Origin: Galbibacter sp048266365
Lineage (GTDB): Bacteria > Bacteroidota > Bacteroidia > Flavobacteriales > Flavobacteriaceae
NCBI RefSeq assembly: GCF_048266365.1
Contig: NZ_JBLWZP010000006.1
Coordinates: forward strand, 124,001 to 188,000
Length of the DNA stretch: 64,000 nt
Reading direction: 5' to 3'
Of the stretch, positions 1 to 8,698 are shown piece by piece. A program made the position numbers and the translations under genes. How positions within the stretch are numbered: the first letter of the stretch is position 1; each line of letters opens with the position of its first letter. Under the pieces are notes generated by a model. It ran no database searches and had not been told where the DNA came from. It saw only the letters and a list, made by a program, of their open reading frames with translations.

Positions 1-731
1 CACTATATGATCTAGAGGGAAATATCATTACGGAAGACTTCCCTGAGGACCACAAACACCATAGAGGCATATTTTGGGCCTGGCATCAAGTTCTCGTCTC
101 AGGAAAGCCAATGGGTGATTCCTGGGAATGTAAAGATTTTACTTGGGATGTCCAAAAGCTTAGCTCCGTAAAACTCCAAGATAAATTACAACTTCATATC
201 ATGACACTTTGGAATTCCCCGGACTTTGTCATTGAAGGAAATCAAATCCCGTTTATTAAGGAAAACACGCAAATCACAGTGCATCCCGCTACAGACACCT
301 ATAGGATCATCGACTTTAAGATCGCTTTACAAGCCTTGGTTGATGGAGTGCAACTAGGAGGGTCAAATGACATCAAAGGCTACGGTGGGTTTTCTGCTCG
401 ATTTAAACTGCCTTCGGAGATCGAATTCATATCGGACAACAAAAACATAGAACCACAAAACCAAGCTATTCAAGCGGGTCGTGGAATGCAATTTAACAAT
501 CGCATAAGTCCTGCTCAAGAATTAGGAGTCCTCTTGGTAAGTAGTACATCAAATCCCAAACCAAACAACTCTTGGATATTGCGCTTAAAAAACAGTATGC
601 AAAACGCAGTTTATCCCGGGGCGGAACCGGTTTCTATGTCCAAGGAATCACCAACAATACTACAGTACCGTTTAGTGATTTATAATACCAAACCTAGTGA
701 AAAACAACTACTGTTATGGCAGGACTTCTAA
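1..731 (+). CDS. DUF6807 (PmoA-like) family protein, 5' end cut by window
   Basis: The reading frame is open from the left edge (first full codon at position 3) to the stop at 731, so the start lies outside the window. The ATG at 111 is an internal methionine, because the codons before it encode a conserved stretch containing DHKHHRGIFWAWH. That His-rich block and the later GYGGFSARF segment are typical of the DUF6807 family, called methane oxygenase PmoA-like in some databases. The family is common in Bacteroidota and Planctomycetes near Gfo/Idh/MocA oxidoreductases and DUF1080 proteins. It has no established reaction that I can name, and the PmoA label should not be read as methane oxidation. 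The gene converges on osmC with only 15 bases between them. Confidence 0.75.
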   Translation, partial: LYDLEGNIITEDFPEDHKHHRGIFWAWHQVLVSGKPMGDSWECKDFTWDVQKLSSVKLQDKLQLHIMTLWNSPDFVIEGNQIPFIKENTQITVHPATDTYRIIDFKIALQALVDGVQLGGSNDIKGYGGFSARFKLPSEIEFISDNKNIEPQNQAIQAGRGMQFNNRISPAQELGVLLVSSTSNPKPNNSWILRLKNSMQNAVYPGAEPVSMSKESPTILQYRLVIYNTKPSEKQLLLWQDF

Positions 732-746
732 ATTATGGCCTCTGTA

Positions 747-1151
747 TTATCTCCAATTGAATTGGATGTCCTTTTTTATTTCGGGATGTAAACTGTAATA
801 CACAGGACAGGTTAAGGCGGCGTTTTCTAGTATTTTTCTATGCTTTTTTTCTGCAACACTTGGGAAGTCGAAAATCACTTTAATTTCTGAGATTCTTCTT
901 GGATTAGTATCCATAACTTTAGTTACTGTTGCTGTAGTATCTGTAAGTTCAACATCTAAATCTTTAGCTTTAATACCCATAATTGTCATCATACAACTAG
1001 CCAAAGCAGTGGCAACGGTATCTGTTGGAGAAAATGCTTCTCCTTTTCCGTTGTTATCAACTGGCGCATCTGTAATGAAGGAATTTCCGCTTTTAATGTG
1101 AACACATTTAGTTCTGAGTGCTCCCAAGTAAGTCACTATCGAGGTCGACAT
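747..1151 (-). CDS. OsmC family peroxiredoxin-like protein
   Basis: This 134-residue protein has the OsmC/Ohr fold pattern: an N-terminal strand region, a helix with Cys in ALASCMMT, and a second Cys in LTCPVYYSLHPE. In the family these two cysteines reduce organic or inorganic peroxides with thiol cofactors. I chose the ATG at 1151 (MSTSIVTY) over the upstream Met at 1163 because the family usually starts there. Its start overlaps the 3' end of the LysM gene by 44 bases, so the two are probably co-transcribed from the promoter upstream of that gene. The exact substrate is not visible; the general OsmC-like assignment is firm. Confidence 0.88.
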   Translation of the reverse strand: MSTSIVTYLGALRTKCVHIKSGNSFITDAPVDNNGKGEAFSPTDTVATALASCMMTIMGIKAKDLDVELTDTTATVTKVMDTNPRRISEIKVIFDFPSVAEKKHRKILENAALTCPVYYSLHPEIKKDIQFNWR

Positions 1152-3072
1152 TTTTTTCTGCATCTTTAATTTCTAAATTCTCATATTTAACGATGTACAC
1201 CGCTTGGTTATAATATCCGCCTTCTGGTGCATGAACATAGTCAAATTTATTTTCTAAGTATTCTGTTTCACTAACCTTTGAAGCTACAATACCGAGATCC
1301 TTATTATAGGAAAGTCTAAGGATGACATCCATGGTTAAATCAAAACCTCTTGTGGCATATCTATTAGGAGTGATCCCAAATTTCTTTTCATAAGCCAAAC
1401 TAAACTCACCCTCAAAATTGGACATTTTATCCATAGATGGAAAATGAAAATGAAGGTTGGATAAGTGCATGTTTGATATATTACCACTGTCATAGGCACT
1501 ACCTCTAAAAGTACTTAGCAACACGATATCGTGGTCCTGATTCTTTGCAGAATTCACAACGCCTGTAATATTAGTTAGTAATGGTATGCTATTGGTCTCA
1601 ACAATCACCCAGTTTTGTTTATCTGAAGAAAGAAATGGGTTGATCTCATCCAAGCGAATAAATTTGTCTTTTATTGGATTTATAATTTTCGCACCCGGGA
1701 ATATGGTTTTAAGCTTCGCTTTAATCCCAGCATTTTCGAGATCTGCGATAATAATTACATTTTTATTAATGCCATAATCTCTCAAATAGGCATACATACG
1801 CTCCCTTAACAAATGATCCGGAGGAAGTGTTTGGTATACATTTGGCCCCAAAGTAATGCCCTTGTTTGAAAAAGGGGAGAATATCGGAATTTGGGATGCT
1901 CCCAAATAGGTTGTCAACTTATTAAACCCTACAGGTAATATTGGACCTATAATAGCATCTGAACCCAATAAATCTCCGCTGGTTGCGATTTGATTAACGC
2001 GACTAACATCCGCCTTACTGTCAAATACATTCAAATTCACGCTAAGTCCTAATTGTTTCGCTGAGTCAATGGCCATCAAAGCTCCGGTATAGAAGTCAAG
2101 CGAAATACTCAATAATCGATCTCTGGTAATTTTATGTTTACTATTATTGAGATCTTCAAAATCAAGATCATCTAGCTTAAAGGGTAGAATCATAGATAGG
2201 TTTGTAGTTTGATTGTAATTCAAACTATCCAATAAAGAAAAACGTTCTACCAATTGACCATTATTAACAGCCATCTCACCCGTTTTCTCCTTAGGTAATT
2301 TTAATACCATTCCTACTTGAAGACCACCTTCTCTAACCTCAGGATTTAAACTTTCGATCTCCTCTTGTGTGACCCCAAGTTTGACCTTGAGTCTATAAAA
2401 GCCCTCTTTAGGTAATACTGTGTAATAGTTGTACTGCTCAATTTGAACCGGTGTTTTTTCGTTTCCAGCTACAAACGGCACCCAAAGTGTATCACCTGGG
2501 CTTAAGACCTCCTGCATTCCTGGATTCAATACCTTTAAAGAATCTACCGTAATCCCGTGTTCGTAGGCAATTCTCCAGGGGCCTTCTTTAGGAGAAACTA
2601 TATAGGGAAGCAGGTCAGATCTATCCAATTCACCACTAACAACTCCTGTCGAGGCGTAAACTGGTATTCTAATCTTTTGATTGTTGTCTAATTGCTGACT
2701 GTATAATTCTTTATTGTAACGTTTAATATCCTCTACACTGACATTGTACTGTTTAGAGATTCCGTAAAGCGTTTCTTTACGTCTTACCTTATGGGTAATA
2801 AAGCGTGTCACCTCACCAGGTTGCACCTGTTCACCTGGTCCAGTAGTCGCTGCCTCTTGCTCTGCAAGTGGAACAATAAGAATAGTGTTCGCCTTTACCC
2901 CGTCTTTTACCTCTGGATTTAAACTTAAAATAGAATAGGGTGTTACTCTATAATGTTTGGCAATACTCTCCAGGGTTTCACCTTGTTTAACTGCATGTGT
3001 TTCATACTTTTGCGCATTTAGACTTACGCAACTAAAAAACAACAAGACAAAGACTATTTTATTGATATTCAT
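1108..3072 (-). CDS. LysM-domain protein with periplasmic-binding-protein-like C-terminal domain
   Basis: This is a 654-residue exported protein starting at MNINKIVFVLLFF, with a signal peptide ending near LNAQ. Four LysM-like repeats follow. The first two are canonical (YETHAVKQGETLESIA and THKVRRKETLYGIS), and the next two are more divergent (around GPWRIAYEHGITVDSL and GFYRLKVKLGVTQEEI). The C-terminal half, from about TTNLSMILPF, resembles the ligand-binding domain of branched-chain amino acid ABC transporter binding proteins. LysM domains bind peptidoglycan, so the protein is expected in the periplasm. No ABC transporter genes are adjacent, so a sensing or scaffolding role is possible. 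A TACTTTTG promoter box lies at 3126-3133 on the same strand. Confidence 0.85.
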   Translation of the reverse strand: MNINKIVFVLLFFSCVSLNAQKYETHAVKQGETLESIAKHYRVTPYSILSLNPEVKDGVKANTILIVPLAEQEAATTGPGEQVQPGEVTRFITHKVRRKETLYGISKQYNVSVEDIKRYNKELYSQQLDNNQKIRIPVYASTGVVSGELDRSDLLPYIVSPKEGPWRIAYEHGITVDSLKVLNPGMQEVLSPGDTLWVPFVAGNEKTPVQIEQYNYYTVLPKEGFYRLKVKLGVTQEEIESLNPEVREGGLQVGMVLKLPKEKTGEMAVNNGQLVERFSLLDSLNYNQTTNLSMILPFKLDDLDFEDLNNSKHKITRDRLLSISLDFYTGALMAIDSAKQLGLSVNLNVFDSKADVSRVNQIATSGDLLGSDAIIGPILPVGFNKLTTYLGASQIPIFSPFSNKGITLGPNVYQTLPPDHLLRERMYAYLRDYGINKNVIIIADLENAGIKAKLKTIFPGAKIINPIKDKFIRLDEINPFLSSDKQNWVIVETNSIPLLTNITGVVNSAKNQDHDIVLLSTFRGSAYDSGNISNMHLSNLHFHFPSMDKMSNFEGEFSLAYEKKFGITPNRYATRGFDLTMDVILRLSYNKDLGIVASKVSETEYLENKFDYVHAPEGGYYNQAVYIVKYENLEIKDAEKNVDLDSDLLGSTQN

Positions 3073-3125
3073 AAAAATTGGTTTCAATTTTGTATTAACA
3101 ACCGTGGTGTCACAGCATGGAAATC

Positions 3126-3133
3126 CAAAAGTA
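3126..3133 (-). promoter_or_regulatory. -7 promoter box for the LysM/osmC pair
   Basis: On the minus strand this reads TACTTTTG, matching the Bacteroidota -7 consensus TAnnTTTG. It lies in the 76-base gap between the guaA stop and the LysM gene, about 55 bases before the LysM start. It suggests that LysM and osmC are transcribed separately from guaA. I did not find a convincing -33 element. Confidence 0.5.
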
Positions 3134-3148
3134 CAAATGTTTTTGTTA

Positions 3149-4678
3149 TTACTCCCACTCTATAGTTGCAGGTGGCTTGGAGCTAATATCGTATACTACT
3201 CTATTAACGCCTTTTACCTTATTTATTATATCATTTGATATCTTTTGTAAAAACTCATAAGGTAAATTCACCCAATCTGCAGTCATTCCATCAGTACTCT
3301 CTACCGCTCTTAAAGCTACACATTTTTCATAGGTGCGCTCATCTCCCATTACACCAACGGAATTCACAGGTAGTAATATGGCGCCTGCTTGCCAAACTTT
3401 ATCATAAAGTCCAGCGTTTTTGAGTCCATTAATAAAAATGGCATCAACCTCTTGCAATATACGTACTTTTTCTGCGGTGATATCTCCTAGGATACGAATA
3501 GCGAGTCCTGGACCTGGGAATGGATGTCTACCTAATAATTCTGGATCAATCCCCATAGAGGCACCAACACGACGAACTTCATCTTTAAACAGCATTCTCA
3601 AAGGCTCGACGATCTGTAATTTCATGTAGTCCGGAAGACCTCCCACATTATGATGGCTTTTAATTGTTGCTGAAGGACCATTTACAGAAATAGACTCTAT
3701 TACATCAGGATAAATAGTTCCTTGTCCTAGCCATTCAACATCGGTAATCTCATGGGCCTCATCATCAAAAACTTCAATAAACACCCTTCCGATGGCTTTA
3801 CGCTTAAGTTCAGGATCTGATTCGCCTTCCAATGCTTTTAAAAATCGTTCAGAAGCATCAACACCTTTAACATTAAGCCCCATACCTTCGTACTGCTTCA
3901 AAACACTCTCGAATTCATTTTTGCGCAACAATCCATTATTCACAAAAATACAGTACAAGTTCTTGCCAATTGCTTTGTTTAGTAGCACGGCAGCAACAGT
4001 GGAATCTACGCCACCGGATAGTCCTAGAACTACCTTATCGTCTCCCACTTTTTCTTTCAACTCTGCCACAGTCATGTCAACAAAGTTATCAGGAGTCCAA
4101 TTCTGAGCAACACCAGCGATCTTAACTAAGAAATTTTCTAAGAGTTGCTTACCATCTATAGTATGGTATACTTCAGGGTGGAATTGAATGGCATAGGTAG
4201 GCTCTCCTTCTATTTTATAGGCAGCAAACTGAACATCTTCAGTACTTGCCAATTTCACACCATTCTCAGGCAATTTTTTAATTGAATCACTATGACTCAT
4301 CCAAACTTGGCTACCCGTATTTATATTTTTAAAGAAAACTTCATTTTCTGCAATAAAGGAAAGTTTTGCACGTCCGTACTCTCGAGTATCGGAAGGTGCT
4401 ACTTCTCCCCCGCTAAAATGAGCGATATATTGTGCTCCATAACAAACGGCCAAGGTTGGTAATACTCCTCTAATTTGTGACAAATCAGGATGTGGCGCAT
4501 CTTCTGAACGCACTGAAAATGGGCTGCCAGATAGAATCACTGCTTTGTATTGTGATATGTCTTTTGGAGGATTGTTGAATGGATAAATTTCGCAGAAGAT
4601 ATTAAGTTCTCTAACGCGTCTTGCGATGAGTTGCGTAAACTGCGAACCGAAGTCTAAAATGAGTACGTTGTTTTGCAT
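3149..4678 (-). CDS. guaA: GMP synthase (glutamine-hydrolysing)
   Basis: GuaA converts XMP to GMP with ATP and glutamine. The 509-residue product has the class I glutamine amidotransferase domain with nucleophile Cys79 in LAVCYGAQ and the catalytic His/Glu in FHPEVYH. It then has the ATP-pyrophosphatase P-loop GLSGGVDST and the C-terminal dimerisation domain with GRHPFPGPGLA, ending in the canonical KPPATIEWE. Length is normal for the family. The start is the ATG at 4678 (MQNNVLILDFGSQ); the open frame extends six bases further to a TTG, but that TTG is part of a -7 promoter box. The box ends only three bases before the ATG, so the mRNA may be leaderless. Confidence 0.97.
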   Translation of the reverse strand: MQNNVLILDFGSQFTQLIARRVRELNIFCEIYPFNNPPKDISQYKAVILSGSPFSVRSEDAPHPDLSQIRGVLPTLAVCYGAQYIAHFSGGEVAPSDTREYGRAKLSFIAENEVFFKNINTGSQVWMSHSDSIKKLPENGVKLASTEDVQFAAYKIEGEPTYAIQFHPEVYHTIDGKQLLENFLVKIAGVAQNWTPDNFVDMTVAELKEKVGDDKVVLGLSGGVDSTVAAVLLNKAIGKNLYCIFVNNGLLRKNEFESVLKQYEGMGLNVKGVDASERFLKALEGESDPELKRKAIGRVFIEVFDDEAHEITDVEWLGQGTIYPDVIESISVNGPSATIKSHHNVGGLPDYMKLQIVEPLRMLFKDEVRRVGASMGIDPELLGRHPFPGPGLAIRILGDITAEKVRILQEVDAIFINGLKNAGLYDKVWQAGAILLPVNSVGVMGDERTYEKCVALRAVESTDGMTADWVNLPYEFLQKISNDIINKVKGVNRVVYDISSKPPATIEWE

Positions 4679-4681
4679 GCG

Positions 4682-4689
4682 CAAAAATA
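4682..4689 (-). promoter_or_regulatory. -7 promoter box abutting the guaA start
   Basis: The minus strand reads TATTTTTG, a perfect match to TAnnTTTG, and its last G is three bases before the guaA ATG at 4678. With the usual few bases from the -7 box to the transcription start, transcription would begin at or next to the start codon. Confidence 0.5.
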
Positions 4690-4879
4690 CTATTTAATAA
4701 GAAATTCGAAAGCCTTATCGCGAGTATTTTTTCAACATTAATACACTCGAAATGTTCACAAGTATAAAGGCTCGCTTATGCATTGAAATATATAGTGTGG
4801 ATTCTCCAAAATACTCAGCTTAGTTCTACATACCGCAAATTAATTGTCCCACCATTACTTTTGTATCCGTCAATTTCCC

Positions 4880-4887
4880 TATTTTTG
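4880..4887 (+). promoter_or_regulatory. -7 promoter box for the TIM-barrel lipoprotein gene
   Basis: TATTTTTG matches TAnnTTTG and lies 30 bases before the ATG at 4917. A TTTG occurs at 4860-4863, 16 bases upstream, which is slightly closer than the usual -33 spacing. Confidence 0.45.
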
Positions 4888-4916
4888 GAAATACTAACTA
4901 TTATCCAATTTTCAAC

Positions 4917-5849
4917 ATGAAAAAAATAATTCTTAAAAATTTTGCGGCCATCACCATGGTGTTGGCCATTGCAACAGTTGCTTCCTGTAAGGAAAAAACA
5001 GAAAAAAAAACAGAAGAGGTTACCCCTGTTGCTGAGAAAGTAACAGAAACAACCCAAGAACAATTCGGAGGACTTGCACTCTACACCTTACGAGATGATA
5101 TGGGCAAAGATGTAGCAGGCACCTTAGAGGAAGTAGCTAATGCTGGATATAAATATGTCGAAGCTGCAGGATATAATGACGGGAAGTTCTACAACATGTC
5201 TCCAGAAGATTTCAGAAAACTTGCTGAATCTAAAGGTTTGACACTGATAAGTTCTCACCAGGGAAGTGCAACCTTAGACAACGCTGACAAAGAAATTGCA
5301 GATGTTAAAGCGGCAGGCTTTAAGTATTTTGTAATTCCAGTCCCTCCAATGGGGCATTTCAAATACAATAACGAAACCCAAACTATGGGCATGGATCCAG
5401 ATATGGACTTCATGGTTAATTTTTTAAACACAGTAGGTAAGAAATGTGCTGATGCCGGATTACAATTGCTATATCACAATCACGACTTCGAATTCAAAGA
5501 AAACGAAAATGGTGTTGTACCAATTAAATATTTCCTTGAAAACACAGATGCAAAATATGTCAATTTCCAAATGGATCTTTTTTGGGTAACCAAAGCAGGT
5601 GCTGATCCGGTAGCTTATTTTGAAGAGTACCCCGGTCGTTTTAAACTATGGCACGTGAAAGACATGGACAAAGAAGGAAAATTTGCTCCTGTCGGTGAAG
5701 GTACTATTGATTTTGGTAGAATTCTTGCCAAAAAAGAGCAGTCTGGCATGGAATACTATATGGTTGAACAAGACATGACCTTTAACCACACGCCTATTGA
5801 AGCTATTAACATCAGCCACAAAGGTCTAGATGAAATTGGTTTCAAATAA
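4917..5849 (+). CDS. Sugar phosphate isomerase/epimerase-like (AP endonuclease family 2 fold) lipoprotein
   Basis: The 310-residue product starts with a lipoprotein signal (VASC, Cys24), followed by a short Lys/Glu/Thr-rich linker and then a xylose-isomerase-like TIM barrel. Visible barrel motifs include GLALYTLRDDM, LISSHQG, LLYHNHDFEF, NFQMDLFWV, KLWHVKDM and VEQDM. The His, Glu and Asp residues in them are the usual metal ligands of this superfamily. Lipid anchoring means it acts outside the cytoplasm, so a phosphorylated substrate is unlikely despite the family name. Exported members often accompany DUF1080 and Gfo/Idh/MocA proteins, both encoded a few kilobases downstream. The gene is monocistronic, with its own promoter and a terminator at 5876-5911. 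Confidence 0.85.
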   Translation: MKKIILKNFAAITMVLAIATVASCKEKTEKKTEEVTPVAEKVTETTQEQFGGLALYTLRDDMGKDVAGTLEEVANAGYKYVEAAGYNDGKFYNMSPEDFRKLAESKGLTLISSHQGSATLDNADKEIADVKAAGFKYFVIPVPPMGHFKYNNETQTMGMDPDMDFMVNFLNTVGKKCADAGLQLLYHNHDFEFKENENGVVPIKYFLENTDAKYVNFQMDLFWVTKAGADPVAYFEEYPGRFKLWHVKDMDKEGKFAPVGEGTIDFGRILAKKEQSGMEYYMVEQDMTFNHTPIEAINISHKGLDEIGFK

Positions 5850-5875
5850 AAATTTTGATTTTCATTAATAACATT

Positions 5876-5911
5876 AAGGATGGCAGGAATTCGTTTCTAC
5901 CATCCTTTTTT
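5876..5911 (+). terminator. Rho-independent terminator after the TIM-barrel lipoprotein gene
   Basis: The stem AAGGATGG pairs with CCATCCTT, with further pairing of AGGAA and TTTCT around a TTCG loop. A run of T follows directly. It ends the gene at 4917-5849. Confidence 0.85.
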
Positions 5912-6073
5912 GTGGCCTTATGCGCTAGTTCGCTAATAAATCAAAGTAAAACTTGAATCTCATTCAATGCTATAGCTGTATTAATGTCTCAGCATCGATA
6001 CGCTTCATATTGCTCCATAGAAGTGATACAAAAGAGATCAACATCAATTTCTAAATGCCTTTTAATTTTTGTT

Positions 6074-6081
6074 TAAATTTG
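6074..6081 (+). promoter_or_regulatory. -7 promoter box that sets the DUF4159 start
   Basis: TAAATTTG fits TAnnTTTG and lies 18 bases before the ATG at 6100. It lies inside the longer open frame that begins at 6055, which argues that translation starts at 6100 and not earlier. Confidence 0.5.
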
Positions 6082-6099
6082 CCCCCTATTGCAAAAACA

Positions 6100-6744
6100 A
6101 TGAAGAATATATTTGTACTCAGCCTCTTTATACTCTTTGGCGCACAACTGTACGGTCAACAGATCGCTCTCTTAAAATACCAAGGAGGGGGTGATTGGTA
6201 CGCAAACCCCACAGCTCTTCCAAATCTTATTGCCTTTTGTAATAAAGAGATAGGCAGTACTATAGACGCTAAACCCGCAACAGTAGAGCCTGGCAGCAGC
6301 GACATTTTCCAATACCCGTTTATCCATATGACGGGACACGGAAACGTATTCTTTAATCTACAACAGGCTAAGAATTTACAGCAATACTTATTATCTGGTG
6401 GCTTTTTACATGTAGATGATAACTATGGAATGTTTGACTATTTTAAAAAGGAACTTCCTAAAATATTTCCTGACAAAGAACTGGTAGAATTACCATCCTC
6501 ACACCCTATATTTCATGGACCATTCGACTTTCCAGCTGGACTTCCAAAAATACATGAACACGATGGTAAAAGACCTCAAGCCTTTGGTGTTTTTGACAAC
6601 AACCGTCTTATGCTGTTATTTACCTTTGAAGCTGATTTAGGTGACGGTTGGGAAAATGAAGAAGTGCATAACGACCCTGAAGAAGTTCGTCTTAAAGCTC
6701 TAAAAATGGGAGCTAACATCATTTCATACGTGTTCAAAAACTAA
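6100..6744 (+). CDS. DUF4159 domain-containing exported protein
   Basis: This 214-residue protein has a signal peptide (MKNIFVLSLFILFGAQLYGQ) and a DUF4159 domain. Visible landmarks are YQGGGDWYANPTALPNL, FIHMTGHGNVFF, LLSGGFLHVDDNYGMFD and a C-terminal DLGDGWENEEVHNDPEEVR. The fold is thought to resemble glutamine amidotransferase-like domains, but no activity is established. The ATG at 6100 is preferred because the signal peptide begins there and a promoter box sits at 6074-6081. The rRNA/tRNA methyltransferase gene follows after three bases, a common flavobacterial arrangement that suggests co-transcription. Confidence 0.85.
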   Translation: MKNIFVLSLFILFGAQLYGQQIALLKYQGGGDWYANPTALPNLIAFCNKEIGSTIDAKPATVEPGSSDIFQYPFIHMTGHGNVFFNLQQAKNLQQYLLSGGFLHVDDNYGMFDYFKKELPKIFPDKELVELPSSHPIFHGPFDFPAGLPKIHEHDGKRPQAFGVFDNNRLMLLFTFEADLGDGWENEEVHNDPEEVRLKALKMGANIISYVFKN

Positions 6745-6747
6745 GCA

Positions 6748-7263
6748 ATGGAACATCAACAGTTAGAACACCACAATACAGCATTTACACCGAAACAACA
6801 CCCCATTGTCTTAGTTTGCGATCAACTCACCGGTGCCGCTAATATTGGCTCAGTTTTTCGATTAGCAGATGCCTTCGGCGTACAGAAAATCTATTTTTTG
6901 GGATCAGCATTTGAATTTAATCGAAGAATCGAAAAGACTTCAAGATCTACCCATAAGCGAGTGCAGTTTGAATTTATTGATAACAATGACGAGTTGCCAT
7001 TTCTGAACACTCCATTGAAGTGTAACTGTATCGCTTTAGAAATCACAAATACGAGTATTCCCATCCAAGAGTTAGGTATACAAACTGATCTTCCAACCTA
7101 TCTTATTTTAGGTAACGAAAATTTCGGTGTTAGTGAAGCGCTTTTAAATCTGGTAGACCAAAGCTATCACATCACAATGTTTGGAAAAAACAGCAGTATG
7201 AATATCGCCCAAGCTACCGCAATAGCACTCTATGAAATCACCAACCTATACCAAAAGATTTAG
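6748..7263 (+). CDS. TrmH/SpoU family RNA 2'-O-methyltransferase
   Basis: At 171 residues this is a compact SPOUT methyltransferase without an extra RNA-binding domain. The SpoU motifs are visible. Motif 1 is around LTGAANIGSVFRLADAFGV, with the conserved Asn and Arg. Motif 2 is LILGNENFGVSEALL. Motif 3 is SSMNIAQATAIALYE, which forms the SAM-binding knot. Such enzymes methylate ribose 2'-OH in tRNA or rRNA; the target cannot be told from sequence. Start and stop are unambiguous, and the gene lies three bases after the DUF4159 gene. Confidence 0.9.
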   Translation: MEHQQLEHHNTAFTPKQHPIVLVCDQLTGAANIGSVFRLADAFGVQKIYFLGSAFEFNRRIEKTSRSTHKRVQFEFIDNNDELPFLNTPLKCNCIALEITNTSIPIQELGIQTDLPTYLILGNENFGVSEALLNLVDQSYHITMFGKNSSMNIAQATAIALYEITNLYQKI

Positions 7264-7446
7264 CTTGGTAATTTTCCATACTTTTACGGCTAGGTTCTGT
7301 TTTTACCTTAGTATAAGAACAGCGCTTTTGACAGCCTGACATATCCCAAATATTAAGAGCAATATTTGATCTTTTAAGGTCAAATTAGATTGATTTTTAT
7401 CTAAATTAAGCGAAATAAATAATTTAAAAATATCTAGAGTATTACT

Positions 7447-8625
7447 TTGAATAAACACATATTAAACACTGGAATACAAGACTTTATAAATAAAAATTTG
7501 AGTACTGACATTTCGTCACTTTTGTTAAAACACCCTAAAATTGAGGGCGTGGAGACCAAAATTGTTGTGGAACAAATTCAGGCTAAATTAAAGTCCAAAA
7601 AAAAGCTCCCCACTTGGTTCAATACCCCAAACATTTACTACCCTAGTAAATTAAATATTGAGCAAACATCATCTGAAAAAACAGCCATTTACAAAAGCAA
7701 TTTAGTTCAAGGAAACACTCTTTTAGATCTCACCGGAGGCTTTGGTGTGGACTCTTATTACTTTGCAAAAGTATTTAACAAGGTAATACATTGTGAAATC
7801 AATCCTGAACTATCACAAATTGCAGCTCACAATTTCCAAACCCTTAAACAGGACAACATCATATGTAAAGCTGTAGATGGAATGGAGTTTTTAGCCACCT
7901 CGGATAAGGTGGATTGCATCTATCTCGATCCCTCTAGACGGGATCAAACCAAAAAAAAGGTGTTCCTGCTACGAGACTGTACTCCGGATATCACTGAAAT
8001 ACACACTGATCTCCTAAGCAAAGCCTCCAAAGTGCTTGTTAAAGTATCTCCACTGGTAGACATTAGCAAGGCCATACAAGATGTAAATCAAATCAATGAA
8101 ATTCACATTGTAGCTGTTAATAATCAGGTTAAAGAGATGCTACTGCTACTTACTAAGGATACGTCAAACACGCTGATTAAGGCCGTAAACATTAAAGAGG
8201 ACACCACTGAGGAATTCTCGTTTGATTATTTCATGGAATCTGAATCGATATCAAACTACACACCACCACTAACCTATTTATACGAACCCAATGCCGCGAT
8301 TTTAAAAAGTGGCGGGTTTGATACGGTATCACAATACTACAATATCAACAAACTACACTCAAGCACGCACTTGTACACTAGCGACCAGCTTATTGACTTC
8401 CCTGGAAGGCGTTTCTTGATTAAACAAATCATTCCTTACAACAAGCAAGGCATCAAAATACTAAAAGGCTATACAAAGGCCAATATCAGTATTAGAAACT
8501 TTCCACAAAGCGTTGATAAACTCCGATTACAGCTTAAAATCAAAGATGGAGGATCGGATTATATATTTTTCTGCACGGAGTCAAATAACGCTAAAATCGC
8601 CATTATCACTGTGAAAGTGTCGTAA
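7447..8625 (+). CDS. Class I SAM-dependent methyltransferase with THUMP-like domain
   Basis: The 392-residue protein has a Rossmann SAM-binding motif LLDLTGGFGVDSYYFA followed by the acidic CEINPEL, and the catalytic-type motif YLDPSRRD. The C-terminal part resembles the THUMP-like and PG_1098-type ferredoxin-like domains of Bacteroidota proteins. The combination suggests a nucleic-acid (probably RNA) methyltransferase, but substrate and position are unknown. A TAG at 7435-7437 closes the frame upstream and no ATG is available near the N-terminus, so the TTG at 7447 is the likely start. There is a 183-base gap before it in which I see no gene. Confidence 0.82.
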   Translation: MNKHILNTGIQDFINKNLSTDISSLLLKHPKIEGVETKIVVEQIQAKLKSKKKLPTWFNTPNIYYPSKLNIEQTSSEKTAIYKSNLVQGNTLLDLTGGFGVDSYYFAKVFNKVIHCEINPELSQIAAHNFQTLKQDNIICKAVDGMEFLATSDKVDCIYLDPSRRDQTKKKVFLLRDCTPDITEIHTDLLSKASKVLVKVSPLVDISKAIQDVNQINEIHIVAVNNQVKEMLLLLTKDTSNTLIKAVNIKEDTTEEFSFDYFMESESISNYTPPLTYLYEPNAAILKSGGFDTVSQYYNINKLHSSTHLYTSDQLIDFPGRRFLIKQIIPYNKQGIKILKGYTKANISIRNFPQSVDKLRLQLKIKDGGSDYIFFCTESNNAKIAIITVKVS

Positions 8626-8635
8626 TGTTAAATTA

Positions 8636-8645
8636 GCGTGCACGC
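8636..8645. promoter_or_regulatory. Palindrome upstream of the first LacI regulator gene
   Basis: GCGTGCACGC is a perfect 10-bp palindrome about 23 bases before the -7 box of the regulator gene. It shares the GTGC..GCAC pattern with the operator-like palindrome at 9925-9938 (9 of 12 bases align). It may be an autoregulatory site; this is inference. Confidence 0.4.
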
Positions 8646-8668
8646 ACCTTATTTTTAAAATTTAATTG

Positions 8669-8676
8669 TATATTTG
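8669..8676 (+). promoter_or_regulatory. -7 promoter box for the first LacI regulator gene
   Basis: TATATTTG matches TAnnTTTG. It overlaps the first possible TTG start (8666) and ends just before the second (8678), so the usable start should be the downstream TTG at 8699. Confidence 0.5.
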
Positions 8677-8698
8677 GTTGACAATCAAAACCAAAACC

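Noticed and set aside
1..731. The PmoA name suggesting methane oxidation
   Set aside because: DUF6807 proteins are not the membrane methane monooxygenase subunit; there is no pmoB or pmoC and the protein is not a membrane protein.
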